A stretch of 64,000 nt of DNA, from assembly GCA_016125285.1 (NCBI GenBank), contig WGMA01000050.1, positions 1-64,000 on the forward strand, written 5' to 3'. The position numbers and the translations under genes are program-made. This document shows, one piece after another, positions 49,027 through 58,577 of this stretch. The first letter of the stretch is position 1. Every line of letters starts with the position of its first letter. The notes below the pieces were generated by a model. It saw only the letters and a list, made by a program, of their open reading frames with translations, ran no database searches and was not told the DNA's origin. Source of the stretch: Phycisphaera sp. (GTDB taxonomy: Bacteria; Planctomycetota; Phycisphaerae; Phycisphaerales; Zrk34).

Positions 49027-49965
49027 ATGAACACGCGGATTTCAGTGATGCTGGCGGCCGCTTGCGTGATCGTGCTGACGTCGGTCCGCGCCGTCCGCGC
49101 TCAGCAGGGCGGCCTCGAACTCACGCCCACCGCCGCGTCGATCGCCGCGCTCGCCGCCGGTGACGAAGCCGCGCCCGCCTCCGCCGACTTCTCCCTCGAC
49201 CACCTCTTCCGCAGCGCTCAACCCGAGTACACCGGCGGCCGCGGGCTGATCACGCCTGAAGGCATCACCGGCATGTTCATCAACCCGACCTCCGGCACGC
49301 TGCCCAAGGGAACCGTCACCGCGCAGTACTGCGCCGCGTACCTCGGCATCAACGGCCCCGGCGAGATCCTCTACCACACCGGCATGCTCGCCTACGGCGT
49401 GACCGACTGGCTCGAGGTCGGCGGCTTCGTTCACGTCCGCGACCCCGAGCGCCACGCCGCGGGCGGTGGTCCCGGACCCGGCCCCAGCAGCGCGGACCTG
49501 AACGATCCGTTCTGGTCGGGCGGCGGCTTCGTGCGCGCCCGGCTCATCAAAGACGAAGAGTGGTGGCCCGAAACGTCCGTCGGCTTCATCACCCGCAACG
49601 GCGACGAAACGCTCAACCGGCACACGCTGTTCATCGCCGCGTCGAAGTACTTCGCCATCGATCCCGACGGCGTGGTCAAGGGCGTGCGCCTGCACGGCGG
49701 GTTCCGACGGTTCTGGCAGGACGACGACGCGACCACCGGCGACGGCTCGATCTTCTACGGCGGCGGCGAGCTTGAGCTGCCTTACGACGTGTGGTTCGTC
49801 GGCGAGATCTCGTCACGCGACAGCGTGTTCCCGCACACGCCGCACGCCTTCGGCATCCAGTGGCGCCCCAACCCGTGGTTCGGCATCAGCCTCGCGGGCG
49901 TCCAGACCGAAGGCTTCGACCACCTCGGCATCTACGCGGGACTCGGCATTTCGTTTGAATACTGA
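49027..49965 (+). CDS. Exported protein, probable outer-membrane beta-barrel (YjbH-like)
   Basis: 312 residues from the ATG at 49027, chosen over the ATG at 49015 because a GGGG lies upstream. The signal peptide ends RAVRAQ (about 24). The mature part has many short amphipathic strands (TVTAQYCAAYLGI, WLEVGGFVHVRD, GFVRARLIKD, GGFRRFW, GGGELELPYDVWFVGEIS). It ends GLGISFEY with a C-terminal aromatic residue, the usual outer-membrane signal. The opening RGLITPEGITGMFINPTSGTLPKGTVTAQYC is like YjbH-type barrels. Function unknown. Confidence 0.75.
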   Translation: MNTRISVMLAAACVIVLTSVRAVRAQQGGLELTPTAASIAALAAGDEAAPASADFSLDHLFRSAQPEYTGGRGLITPEGITGMFINPTSGTLPKGTVTAQYCAAYLGINGPGEILYHTGMLAYGVTDWLEVGGFVHVRDPERHAAGGGPGPGPSSADLNDPFWSGGGFVRARLIKDEEWWPETSVGFITRNGDETLNRHTLFIAASKYFAIDPDGVVKGVRLHGGFRRFWQDDDATTGDGSIFYGGGELELPYDVWFVGEISSRDSVFPHTPHAFGIQWRPNPWFGISLAGVQTEGFDHLGIYAGLGISFEY

Positions 49966-49993
49966 TCGCGGCGTCGGCGCGTGTGACGCGTTA

Positions 49994-51790
49994 TCACTTA
50001 TCGACTGCCGCGCTCGGCCCGGCCTCGATCGGCTCGTAGATCACCCAGCCCGTCGTGGGCATCGTGGCGACCGGTTTGTACGTGCGGTTGATGTGATCGA
50101 TCATCGCTGCCATCTCGGGCGTGATGCCCCAACTCGGCCGGTCGACGTGCCATCGCGCGCGGGCCTCGGGGTCGAGCGGCGGGCTCCACGGGATCGTCGA
50201 GGCGGTGTCGACGATGAGCGGACGCGTGCGGTCGATCGCCTGCCGCTCGGACGCGATCATCTCCGGCTGAACGTACGCCGTGTGCAGCAGCGGGAAGTTG
50301 TACGGAAACCGCCCCGGCGCGGGCAGGTCGAGCATCACGTTGACGTACACGCCGTGGCCCCACATCAGCAGGTGCGTGTGATTGTGCAGGTAGGGTGCGA
50401 GCTCGGCTTGCGTATGTGCCCAGCGCGTCGAGTGCGTCGCGGATCGACGAAAGTTGTGGATGCTCACGTTGAACGTCGCGATGTACACGGCCATCGCCGC
50501 CACCGCGGTCGCGCCCGGCAGCAGCGAGCGGCCCCGCCAGCGGAGCGACGCGACGTACGGCCGGACGAAGTGGATCACGGACGCGATCGCCGCGGCGCCC
50601 GTCGGCAGCCAGGTCAGGTAGTAGTAGCGGAAGTCGTAGCCGGACACGCACGCCGCGGCGATCTCGATCGGCCAGGCGATGGCGCACACGAGCATCATGC
50701 GCCGCGCGGTCGCGCCGGGTCGGGTCCGCCCGACGGCCGGGCCACGCGCCAGGCGCACGACGATCATGCACCAGCCGACCGTCGCCAGCATCGCCGGCAG
50801 CCCGACGGCGGAGAACCCGACGAGCAACGCGCGGTAGCGGTCGGCCCAGGCCACGTCGCCGGCGTACTGCAGATTGAAGACCACGTACGCGTCGACCATC
50901 GCCCCCAACCCAGACGGCCCGACGCCGACCAGCACGATCGCAACGCCGACCACGACGAACACCCCGACGCCGCGCGCCGCGCACGTCGCCAGCGCCCGCC
51001 AGTTCGCCCGACGCCACTCGACGCCGGCCAGCACGACCGCCGCCGCCGCGGGCAGCCCCACGTTGTTCGGCCGCAACCAGAAGCACGCCGCGACGCACGA
51101 CCCGATGATCAACGCCGCGGCGCGCCCGCGGCTCGGCAGGCAGCAGACCGCCCACAGCGCCAGCGCGTGAAAGAAGATCGCGAAGCACTCGGTCTTGTCG
51201 CCCGGGTCGCCGACGGACTCGAGCCCGTAAAGCACAAGCGTCGCGGCCACGATCGCGGCGCACAAACCCGTCGCGCGATGCACCGTGTGGAACAGCAACC
51301 CCACGCCGCAGCCGATCAGCAGCGACTCGATCGCCCACACGCCCCAGCGTCCCCCGGCTGCCAGCCCGGCGGCGTTGAGCAGGTACATCAGCGGGCCCTT
51401 GTGATCGAACACGTCGCGGTAGGGCGTTTGCCCGTTCAGCAACGCCTTGCCCACATACATGAAGACCGCGCCGTCGCCGATCGGCGCCGCGAAGAACCCC
51501 GGCGATCGCGACAGGTAGATCACCATCGTCACCGCCGCCCAGACCGCGACCGTCCACACGCGCGGTCGCACGCGTGCGCCGTCGCGCATGCACGGCCGGA
51601 CCGCCCGATCGTCGTCGCGCGCGCCGCCGAACATCCGCGGCCACGCGTACAAGATCATCGCCACCGCCAGCAGATACGCCCCGGCCGCCGGCAGCGATTG
51701 AAACACCGTGACCGCCGCGGCCGCGATCGTCATCCCGACCGCCGCCAGCGCCACGGTGATCGTTCGCGATGTGTCGTGCTTCGCACGCAT
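49994..51790 (-). CDS. Membrane glycosyltransferase (GT-C, PMT/ArnT-like)
   Basis: 598 residues with about 12 membrane helices. The first luminal loop carries IGDGAVFMYVGKALLNGQTPYRDVFDHKGPLMYLLNA, the typical Asp-containing motif of GT39/DUF2029-like enzymes that use lipid-linked sugars. Large hydrophobic blocks alternate with short basic loops. The C-terminal part is soluble (NHTHLLMWGHGVYVNVMLDLP). It probably transfers a sugar from a polyprenyl phosphate at the outer face of the cytoplasmic membrane. The acceptor is unknown. Confidence 0.88.
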   Translation of the reverse strand: MRAKHDTSRTITVALAAVGMTIAAAAVTVFQSLPAAGAYLLAVAMILYAWPRMFGGARDDDRAVRPCMRDGARVRPRVWTVAVWAAVTMVIYLSRSPGFFAAPIGDGAVFMYVGKALLNGQTPYRDVFDHKGPLMYLLNAAGLAAGGRWGVWAIESLLIGCGVGLLFHTVHRATGLCAAIVAATLVLYGLESVGDPGDKTECFAIFFHALALWAVCCLPSRGRAAALIIGSCVAACFWLRPNNVGLPAAAAVVLAGVEWRRANWRALATCAARGVGVFVVVGVAIVLVGVGPSGLGAMVDAYVVFNLQYAGDVAWADRYRALLVGFSAVGLPAMLATVGWCMIVVRLARGPAVGRTRPGATARRMMLVCAIAWPIEIAAACVSGYDFRYYYLTWLPTGAAAIASVIHFVRPYVASLRWRGRSLLPGATAVAAMAVYIATFNVSIHNFRRSATHSTRWAHTQAELAPYLHNHTHLLMWGHGVYVNVMLDLPAPGRFPYNFPLLHTAYVQPEMIASERQAIDRTRPLIVDTASTIPWSPPLDPEARARWHVDRPSWGITPEMAAMIDHINRTYKPVATMPTTGWVIYEPIEAGPSAAVDK

Positions 51791-51932
51791 GGCGGCAGGT
51801 CGTCCTTATCGAGAAAAATCCGAGACGCGGTCGACATGTCGTCCGCCCGACATCCCCGCTGAGCGGCGCGAGAGCGATCATACCTGCGGCGCGCGATCTC
51901 GACCAAGCGGCGCCGGGTCGGCGCGGCGGCGC

Positions 51933-54900
51933 TCAGTCGTCGAGTTCCGCGACCAGGCGCTCCGCCTCGTCGCGGTCGCGCGGCGCGTGGATCGTCCGAC
52001 AGAGCCGCAGCGCCGTCTCCGCCTCGAGTCGCGCCGCGTCGAGATCGCCGGTGACACGCCGGGCGCGCGCCAGCATCAGCCGCGCCCGCACCTCCTCCTG
52101 CGTGCGGTGGATCGCCGCGTAACCCGAGGCCGCGACGCTCAGCAGCTCCGCCGCCGGGCCGCCGTCGCCGCGCATCAGCGCCACGCTGCCGCGCCCGCGT
52201 GTCGCGCCCAGCGTCGCCAGCGGGTGCGCGCCGCCGTCGAACCGCTTGAGCACGTCGGCGAACACGCGGTCGGCGTCGTCGAGGTCGCCCAGTTCCACCA
52301 GCCCCTCGCCCATCACCACACGGATCATCCCGGCGAGCATCTCGTCGCCCACCGACTCCAGCGTCGCCAGCGCCGTGCGCGCCTCGCTCACCGCCGTGTC
52401 GCCGTCGCTGCGCTCCAGCGCGAGCAGGCCGAGGTTTGCGTGCGCCATCGCCACGCCGCGCACGTTGCCGATGCGCTTGGCCGCACGCAGGCACGCGTGG
52501 TAGTGCTCGGCCGCGGCGTCGAAGTCGCCCACGCTCATCGCCACGTTGCCCAGGTTGTTGTGAGCCCCGGCTGCGCCCTCCGCGTCGCCCATGCGCGTCC
52601 ACGTCGCCAGCGCCTCTTCGTAGTGGCGCTTCGCCGCGTCGTAGTCGCCGCGGTCGCGCGCCGTCGTGCCGAGGCTGTTGGCCGCCCGCGCCAGCTGCGA
52701 CAGATTGCCCGCCCGCGCCGCCGCGTCGTGCGCCCGCTGGTACATCGCCGCCGCGTCCTCGAACCGACCCCGCGTGTGCAGGATCAGGCCCTCGAGCAGG
52801 TCGGCGCGCAGCGTGTTGGCGTCCGCGTCGGTGCAGGGCGCATCGCGGCACGCCGTGACGCACCGCATCGCCTCGTCGAGCCGGCCGCCGCGCAGGTGCA
52901 GCTGCGCCAGGTCGTGCCACGCCAGCGCGGCGGTGTCGCCAGCCTCCGCGTCGTCCGCGTCCGTGTCGGTCGGCGCCGCGTCGGTCACCGCGGTCAGCAG
53001 CTTGATCGCCGCTTCGACGTGGCCCGTCTTCGACAACGCCGCGGCGCACACGCGGTCCGCCTCGGCGCGATCGATCGGTCCGGCCGTGTAGTCCCGCATG
53101 CACTCGGCCCGCGCCAGCGCGTGGTCGTACTCCCCACGCAGCAGGTGGACGCGCGCCGCGCCGCCGTGCGCCAGGCCCGCCGTCCGCCGCGCCGCGTCCG
53201 CCTCCGCCGCGTCGTGCGCCACCTTGTCCGCCAGCTCGACCGCCCGGTCGTACTGTCGCATCGCCTCGTCGTTGAGGTACAGCGCCGCCGCCGCGTCACC
53301 CGCACGCCGCCGCGCCGCCGCCGCGCGACCCCACCGCTCGGCCAGCTCCTCGTGGTGCGCCAACAGCACCGGCGACACGCGCCGCTCGTCGCCCGCCGTC
53401 GCCGTCAGCCCCTCCGCTACGCGCCCGTGCAGCCGCACGCGGTCACGCCGCAGCAGCGTCTCGTAGCACGCCTCCTGCATCAGCTCCTGCGTGAACACCC
53501 ACCGCGACGCCGCCGTCGCGCCCGCCGCCAGCACGCCCCGCCCGCCCAGCTCGCGCAGCATCGGGTTCACCTCCGGCCCGGCCCACCGCGCGTCCCGCCG
53601 CACCCACGACGCCACCTCCGCGTCGAACTCCACGCCCTGCACCGAGCACTGATACAGCAACTCGCGCTGCTCGCCCGGCAGCCGATCCAGCCGGCCGACC
53701 ATCGCCGACCTCAGCGACCCCGGCAGCGCCACCTCGCCCGCCGACGCGTCATACACGCCCGCGCCGTCGTCGCTCACCCGCAGCGCGCCCGCGTCGCGCA
53801 ACGCCCGCACCATCTCCGTGACGAACAGCGGCACGCCCGCCGCACGCCGCAGCAGGTCGTCACGCAACGCGTCCGGCAACGCCGCGCCGTGCGTCAACGC
53901 CGCGAGCAGCGCCGCGGTGTCGTCGTCACCCAACGCGCCGAGCCGCAGCGTCGGCGTCGCGGCGTCGTCCGTCTCATCGCTCGTCGCGCCCGCCGTCGTC
54001 TCCTCGCGCCGCGTCATCACCATCGCCACCGGCACGCCGCGCTCGCTCTGCGCCAGCGCCGTCAGCAGCTCCGCCGACGCCTTGTCCGCCAGTTCGTAGC
54101 CGTCGACAAACGCGATCGCGTTCGCGTGCAGTTCGCCCGTCACGCTCAGCAGCGTCGCGAAGCCGCGCTCCACCGTGCGACGCAATACCAGCGGGTCGCT
54201 GTCCGGCGGGGCGACCGTCGCCGTGCTCGGCGCGCTGACGTACCACAACGCGTCGACGTAAGGCCCCAACGCCTCGGCGTCCATCGACCGCAGCGCCGCG
54301 CCGAACGACGCGGCCGTGTCGACGCCCCCGCGATCACCCACGTGGTCCGCCACGATCGCGCCGATCAGCCGACGCACCAGGCCGAACGGACGCATCGCCG
54401 TCGCCGCCGTCGCCGTCGCCGCGATCACGTGCGCCCCGTCGATCCGCCCGATCGCCTCCCGCACCAGCCGCGTCTTGCCCACGCCCTTGTCGCCCGCCAC
54501 CTCCACCAGCCGCTTGCGGCTTAGCAGCCTCACCAACTCCGCCAACTCCGCCTCACGCCCGACCAGTTCCACCTCGTCCGCGCCGCCACCCGTCATCGCC
54601 GCGTGCTTCTCGCGCAGCAGCACGTACACGCCGATCGGCTCCGGCTTGCCCTTCACCGTCAGCTTCTGCTCGTCGCCGAACTCGAACAGGTCACGCGTCG
54701 CCCGCCACACCTCGTCCGACACCAGCACAGCACCCGGCGGAGCGCTCGACTCCAGGCGTGACGCCACGTTCACCGTGTCACCCATCACCGAGTACTGCAT
54801 CTTCACCTCGCTGCCGACCGCGCCCGCGACCACCAGCCCGTGGTTGATGCCGATCCGCATCCGCAGCGCCACGCCCAGCCGCCGCTCGTTCCGCGCCGCG

Positions 54901-55277
54901 TAGTCGCGCAGGAACGTCTGCATGCCCAGCGCCGCGCGGCACGCCCGGGCCGGGTCGTCGTCGTGCGCGACCGGCGCGCCGAACAGCGCCATGACGTTGT
55001 CGCCGATGTATTTGTCGATGTGTCCGCCCTCGTCGCGGATCGCCCGCCCCAGCCCCGCGAACACCTCGTTCATCACCGCGTGCACTTCCTCGGCGTCCAG
55101 CCGGTCCGACATCTTCGTGAACCCGCTGACATCGGCGAACAGCACGCTGACCTGCCGCCGCTCATCACGCTTCGTCTTCGCGCTCGGCGCAGCCTCGAGC
55201 TTCACCCCGCAGGCTCCACAGAACTTGAAGCCCGCCGGCAACACCGCGCCGCAGTTGTGACACGTGACTTCACTCAT
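51933..55277 (-). CDS. Adenylate/guanylate cyclase - AAA ATPase - TPR signalling protein
   Basis: 1114 residues from the ATG at 55277. An N-terminal zinc ribbon (Cys6, Cys9, Cys20, Cys23) precedes a class III cyclase domain. The two metal-binding Asp lie in LFADVSGFTKMS and YIGDNVMALFGAP, and the GDTVNVASRLE motif is present. An AAA/NACHT-like ATPase follows with Walker A GDKGVGKTR (about 285). The rest is a long array of TPR-like repeats (for example RAANSLGTTARDRGDYDAAKRHYEEALATW). This architecture is known in actinobacteria and planctomycetes, linking a cyclase to a signal-sensing array. The ligand is unknown. Confidence 0.93.
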   Translation of the reverse strand: MSEVTCHNCGAVLPAGFKFCGACGVKLEAAPSAKTKRDERRQVSVLFADVSGFTKMSDRLDAEEVHAVMNEVFAGLGRAIRDEGGHIDKYIGDNVMALFGAPVAHDDDPARACRAALGMQTFLRDYAARNERRLGVALRMRIGINHGLVVAGAVGSEVKMQYSVMGDTVNVASRLESSAPPGAVLVSDEVWRATRDLFEFGDEQKLTVKGKPEPIGVYVLLREKHAAMTGGGADEVELVGREAELAELVRLLSRKRLVEVAGDKGVGKTRLVREAIGRIDGAHVIAATATAATAMRPFGLVRRLIGAIVADHVGDRGGVDTAASFGAALRSMDAEALGPYVDALWYVSAPSTATVAPPDSDPLVLRRTVERGFATLLSVTGELHANAIAFVDGYELADKASAELLTALAQSERGVPVAMVMTRREETTAGATSDETDDAATPTLRLGALGDDDTAALLAALTHGAALPDALRDDLLRRAAGVPLFVTEMVRALRDAGALRVSDDGAGVYDASAGEVALPGSLRSAMVGRLDRLPGEQRELLYQCSVQGVEFDAEVASWVRRDARWAGPEVNPMLRELGGRGVLAAGATAASRWVFTQELMQEACYETLLRRDRVRLHGRVAEGLTATAGDERRVSPVLLAHHEELAERWGRAAAARRRAGDAAAALYLNDEAMRQYDRAVELADKVAHDAAEADAARRTAGLAHGGAARVHLLRGEYDHALARAECMRDYTAGPIDRAEADRVCAAALSKTGHVEAAIKLLTAVTDAAPTDTDADDAEAGDTAALAWHDLAQLHLRGGRLDEAMRCVTACRDAPCTDADANTLRADLLEGLILHTRGRFEDAAAMYQRAHDAAARAGNLSQLARAANSLGTTARDRGDYDAAKRHYEEALATWTRMGDAEGAAGAHNNLGNVAMSVGDFDAAAEHYHACLRAAKRIGNVRGVAMAHANLGLLALERSDGDTAVSEARTALATLESVGDEMLAGMIRVVMGEGLVELGDLDDADRVFADVLKRFDGGAHPLATLGATRGRGSVALMRGDGGPAAELLSVAASGYAAIHRTQEEVRARLMLARARRVTGDLDAARLEAETALRLCRTIHAPRDRDEAERLVAELDD

Positions 55278-55296
55278 GGCAACGACGCATGCCCCC

Positions 55297-55330
55297 GTGT
55301 GACGTTTCGCGACGCCCCCGCGGGGCGTGT
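55297..55330. repeat. Dispersed repeat, copy 2
   Basis: CCGTGTGACGTTTCGCGACGCC then CCCGCGGGGCGTGT, the reverse complement of the element at 4897-4930 with few differences. It lies upstream of the cyclase start. Confidence 0.75.
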
Positions 55331-55344
55331 TTCGACGCATCGTA

Positions 55345-55674
55345 CTACCCAAGCGACGATCGATACCACCGCGGCGCCTGTTCTGGAGGCCCTCGCCAAC
55401 CCCAATCAAGAAGCGTTTCTATGAACAGTTCACGATCGTATTTGCAATACAGGTCGGGGTTGAGTTGAGAACAGAAATACCCCTTTTCTTGCGCGCGATC
55501 GTGACGACGCGCGTCTCCCACCGGAACGGGAAGCGCCCCCAGCGGTCGACCGAAGTTGGCTACGTGGATCGGATACAGGTCGCCATCAACTTCGTAGGAA
55601 AAGGAGACCTCTATCTCAAGGTCTCGGGCCGCCTCGTGCCATGCAGTCATAAAGTTGTCTTCGTCATGCTTCAT
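55345..55674 (-). CDS. Small hypothetical protein coupled to an enolase-superfamily gene
   Basis: 109 residues from the ATG at 55674, 8 bp after the stop of the upstream gene. It reads as a compact globular domain: a helix (EDNFMTAWHEAARDLEI) and beta segments (VSFSYEVDGDLYPIHVANFGRPLGALPV), then EKGYFCSQLNPDLYCKYDRELFIETLLDWGW. No signal peptide. No family recognised. The tight spacing suggests it is translated with the enolase-superfamily enzyme. Confidence 0.7.
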   Translation of the reverse strand: MKHDEDNFMTAWHEAARDLEIEVSFSYEVDGDLYPIHVANFGRPLGALPVPVGDARRHDRAQEKGYFCSQLNPDLYCKYDRELFIETLLDWGWRGPPEQAPRWYRSSLG

Positions 55675-55682
55675 TGCGGTAC

Positions 55683-57155
55683 TCAATCCCGCTCCAGTGA
55701 ATCGTACCGCCACTCCGACACCGGCGTGTACCGCGTCGGGTCGAAGTCGATCGCGTAACCGAACGGCGCGTCCACCACGCTGCCCACATCGATCGCGCCA
55801 TCCTTGATGTCGAGCGTCGCGAAGCCCGCGTCGTGCATGCGGTACAGGTCGCCGTGCTGCGCGACGACCGCGCGCTGCACGTCGGCGTCGTACATGCTCA
55901 GGCCACGGAAGTAGTGGTGCCCGTTGCGCTCCACGTGCGTGATCCCCAGCGTCGCCATCACCGCCAAATCCTGCAGCAGCGCCACCGGCCCGACGTTCGC
56001 CAGGTCCTCGCCACTCATCACCAAACGCTGCGCCTCCGGCCCGCCGGTCCTTCTTCGATGCTCGATCAGGCACGCGTTGGCGATACCCTTGAACACGCCC
56101 TTGCAGTTCTTGTGCGACGTGCCGACGTAGCCGAGGTCGATCGCCCGCCGCGCCGAGTGCAGTTCGCCATCCGCCTCGTCGATGATCATCGGCGGACGAT
56201 CCGCCCACGCTTTCAACGCCGCGCCCGTCTCGTCCGTCAACGCCACGTCGCGATGCAGCGGCTGCTCGACAAACAACAGCCGCGGCCAGAGCGACGCCAA
56301 CTGCTCGTCACGCCGCAGCGCCTCCCACATCGCCCCGAACGCATCGACCGAAGTAAACGCCTCGTTCCCGTCCAGCGTGAACGCGTAATTGTTACCGCAG
56401 TGCCGCGACAGCAGGACGGCGATCGTCCTTAGCCGCTCGCGACTCCAGTCGACGTCCGCGTTGACCTTCACCTTGAAGTGCGTCAGACCGTACGTCCTGA
56501 TGCACTGCTCCAGCGACTGTGGCAACCCGTCGTCGATGCGGTTGTCGTCGTTGATCTCCGCGTCGGTCAGCGGATCGCCGAGCCCAATCGTGTGCCGCGC
56601 AACGATCTTGCGCAGCGGCTTGTCCGGCAGCAGGTCGGCGTGCTCGACTCCGTCGAGTTCGTCGTGGATCGCGCCTAGGCGGATACCCAGCGTGTTCTTC
56701 CGCACCACTTTGGCAAGCGTCGTCTTGGATGCGTGGCAGAAACCGTCGATGATCGCCCGCTCGATAAGACTTGCCGCGAAGCTCCGCAATAGTGGCGGAT
56801 TGTCATCCAAGTGGATGCTGCGCGTGACGTAATCAAGGTTGTGCATGCAGAATTCGAAGACTGTTGGGGCGCCTCCCGTTCGCTTCGAATAGCCCTTGGC
56901 GCTCCCGGTCGCGGCGCCGATGACAACTCTCATCTCATCCAGATCTTCCCGAAAATGCGTCTCCGGATCCTTCGTAAACCACTTCGGCGGCAGCCCGTCC
57001 GCGGCGATGCCCGTTGCGGTTTTCCCGTCGACGTTGAGCGTCACGCTGACGAACAGGTGCGGCACGGCCGTCAGCGAGGCGATGCCGTACTTGAACGGCA
57101 TGCGCGTGCGCATGTTGAGGATGTGCTGCTCGACGTTCTCAACCCGGATCGCCAT
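55683..57155 (-). CDS. Enolase-superfamily enzyme (mandelate racemase/muconate lactonizing type)
   Basis: 490 residues from the ATG at 57155 (MAIRVENVEQHILN); ATGs at 57173 and 57191 would add residues of poor quality. The metal ligands are visible in FTLDGNEAF (Asp), LFVEQPL (Glu) and MIIDEADGE (Asp/Glu). KVKVN supplies the catalytic Lys pair on strand 2 and SHKNCKG a further Lys. The protein is longer than typical family members. The reaction is probably abstraction of a proton alpha to a carboxylate of a sugar acid or related substrate. A Gfo/Idh/MocA oxidoreductase lies upstream, suggesting a sugar-acid pathway. Confidence 0.85.
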   Translation of the reverse strand: MAIRVENVEQHILNMRTRMPFKYGIASLTAVPHLFVSVTLNVDGKTATGIAADGLPPKWFTKDPETHFREDLDEMRVVIGAATGSAKGYSKRTGGAPTVFEFCMHNLDYVTRSIHLDDNPPLLRSFAASLIERAIIDGFCHASKTTLAKVVRKNTLGIRLGAIHDELDGVEHADLLPDKPLRKIVARHTIGLGDPLTDAEINDDNRIDDGLPQSLEQCIRTYGLTHFKVKVNADVDWSRERLRTIAVLLSRHCGNNYAFTLDGNEAFTSVDAFGAMWEALRRDEQLASLWPRLLFVEQPLHRDVALTDETGAALKAWADRPPMIIDEADGELHSARRAIDLGYVGTSHKNCKGVFKGIANACLIEHRRRTGGPEAQRLVMSGEDLANVGPVALLQDLAVMATLGITHVERNGHHYFRGLSMYDADVQRAVVAQHGDLYRMHDAGFATLDIKDGAIDVGSVVDAPFGYAIDFDPTRYTPVSEWRYDSLERD

Positions 57156-57182
57156 GCGGCCGTTGTACCGCATCGCAAAGAA

Positions 57183-57266
57183 ACAAACCACAGAGTCGCA
57201 CAGATCAACACAGATTCGGAAGTGCCGCTCCGAATGTCTGTGTTGATCCGTGGTCGTCCGTGGTTT
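57183..57266. repeat. Two-armed 10-bp-period array (ACACAGATT / CCGTGGT)
   Basis: The left arm is ACCACAGAGT, CGCACAGATC and AACACAGATT, then CGGA. The right arm is the imperfect reverse complement, TCCGAAT then GTCTGTGTTGATCCGTGG and TCGTCCGTGGTT. The whole can form a long stem-loop. It lies between the enolase-superfamily and oxidoreductase genes. Its architecture is like the heptad arrays, but with a different period. Confidence 0.85.
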
Positions 57267-57287
57267 GAAAAACGCTCTCTCGTTGTC

Positions 57288-58430
57288 TCAGCCGTTCGCG
57301 CCGACCGTCTGCTTGAGCGTGAACTCCGGCAGCTTCACGATCGCGCCGCCCTGCTTCGCGGACTCATGCGCACACAGGCCGACGCACGTCCAGTTCGCCG
57401 CGGTCACCGCGTTGGGCCAGGGGTCGCGGTCTTCGAGCAGCGCGCTGAGCATCTCGTGGACCATGTGCGGGTGCGACCCGCCGTGCCCACCGCCCTGGAT
57501 GAACGACAGGTGCCCGGCGTCGTGGATCTCGGCCGGCAGCGTGAACCGCTGGATCTCCTTCGGCAGCAGGTGCGCGTAGTCCGGCACCTCGATCTCCTCG
57601 GCGATCTCCTTCTCCGGCTTCTTGGCGGTGTGCAGCACGTGCGGCTTGTCCTCGACCAGCGACCACTCGAACGACTTCTTCGTGCCGTACACGTCGATCG
57701 ACTCGCGGTACTGCCGCGCGGTGTCGTAGAGGAAACGCCAGATGTGGGCCGACAGATCGCTGTCGTGGAACTTGATGTGGCACGACTGCACGGACTGGCT
57801 GTAGCCGCTGAGCTCGGCGATCTCGTCGCGCACCGTGCCCGACCCGAAGCACGACACGTACTCCGCCCGCGCGTCGACGATGCCCAGGCACGGCGACACC
57901 ACGTGCGTCGCGTAGTGCATCGGCACCATCCGCTTCCAGTACTCCGGCCAGCCGTCCATGTCCTGCGGATGACTCGCCGCCAGATACTGGATCTTGCCCA
58001 GCTCGCCCTTCTCGTAGAGCTCCTTGACGAACAAAAACTCGCGCGAGTACACGACCGTCTCGGCCATCATGTACTTCAGCCCCGTCTGCTCGACGAGGTC
58101 GCAGATCTGCTCGCACTCGGCGATCGTGCGTCCCATCGGCACGGTGCACATGACGTGCTTGCCCGCCTTCAGCGCCTCGATCGACATCCGCGCGTGGTCG
58201 TCGATCGGCGAGTTGATGTGCACGTAATCAACGTTCGGGTCGGCCAGGACGTCCTCGTACTTCGTGTACCGCGTGCCGATGCCGAACTGGTCGCCGCACT
58301 TGTTGAGCTTTTCTTCGTTGCGCTGACAGATCGCCGCGACGTGGCCGTTGGGGTGCGCCTGGTAGATCGGGATGAACTCGGCGCCGAACCCGAGGCCGAC
58401 CATCGCGACGTTGAATTGCTTGTCAGACAT
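57288..58430 (-). CDS. Gfo/Idh/MocA-family oxidoreductase
   Basis: 380 residues with AGGAG upstream. The NAD(P) motif is VAMVGLGFGAEF, followed by YVHINSPIDDHARMSIEALKAGKHV. The usual catalytic EKP motif reads TVP (MCTVPMGRT), so the conserved Lys is Val; a group of family members with TVP-type motifs exists, perhaps with changed chemistry. The C-terminal half contains GGGHGGSHPHMVHEML, a His-rich loop that may bind metal or substrate. It is cytoplasmic, without a signal peptide. It probably acts with the enolase-superfamily protein on a sugar derivative. Confidence 0.92.
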   Translation of the reverse strand: MSDKQFNVAMVGLGFGAEFIPIYQAHPNGHVAAICQRNEEKLNKCGDQFGIGTRYTKYEDVLADPNVDYVHINSPIDDHARMSIEALKAGKHVMCTVPMGRTIAECEQICDLVEQTGLKYMMAETVVYSREFLFVKELYEKGELGKIQYLAASHPQDMDGWPEYWKRMVPMHYATHVVSPCLGIVDARAEYVSCFGSGTVRDEIAELSGYSQSVQSCHIKFHDSDLSAHIWRFLYDTARQYRESIDVYGTKKSFEWSLVEDKPHVLHTAKKPEKEIAEEIEVPDYAHLLPKEIQRFTLPAEIHDAGHLSFIQGGGHGGSHPHMVHEMLSALLEDRDPWPNAVTAANWTCVGLCAHESAKQGGAIVKLPEFTLKQTVGANG

Positions 58431-58520
58431 GCGTGCGCTCCTGCGAATTGTCGTGTACGTGTCCCACCTTCACCGATGTGGCGAACTGAAAAAATCATAC
58501 CGATCGATGGCCGGAAGACC

Positions 58521-58556
58521 ATGATGATATGCGCAATGTTGATGAGGTATTTTGCG
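58521..58556. repeat. Dispersed repeat, copy 1
   Basis: ATGATGATATGCGCAATG and TTGATGAGGTATTTTGCGG resemble 62093-62130 (ATGATCAATTGCGCAAAG, TCGATGAGGTATTTTACCGC) in the same orientation. About five in six bases are shared. Neither copy lies in a gene. Confidence 0.6.
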
Positions 58557-58577
58557 GGGCTTGGGGCCGCGAAGAGC

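Noticed and set aside
51708-54524. Long Arg/His-rich plus-strand frame
   Set aside because: Antisense to the cyclase/AAA/TPR gene, whose domains are clear.
55345-56208. Longer frame extending the small gene at 55345 upstream
   Set aside because: The extension is antisense-frame noise inside the enolase-superfamily gene; the ATG at 55674 starts after that gene's stop.
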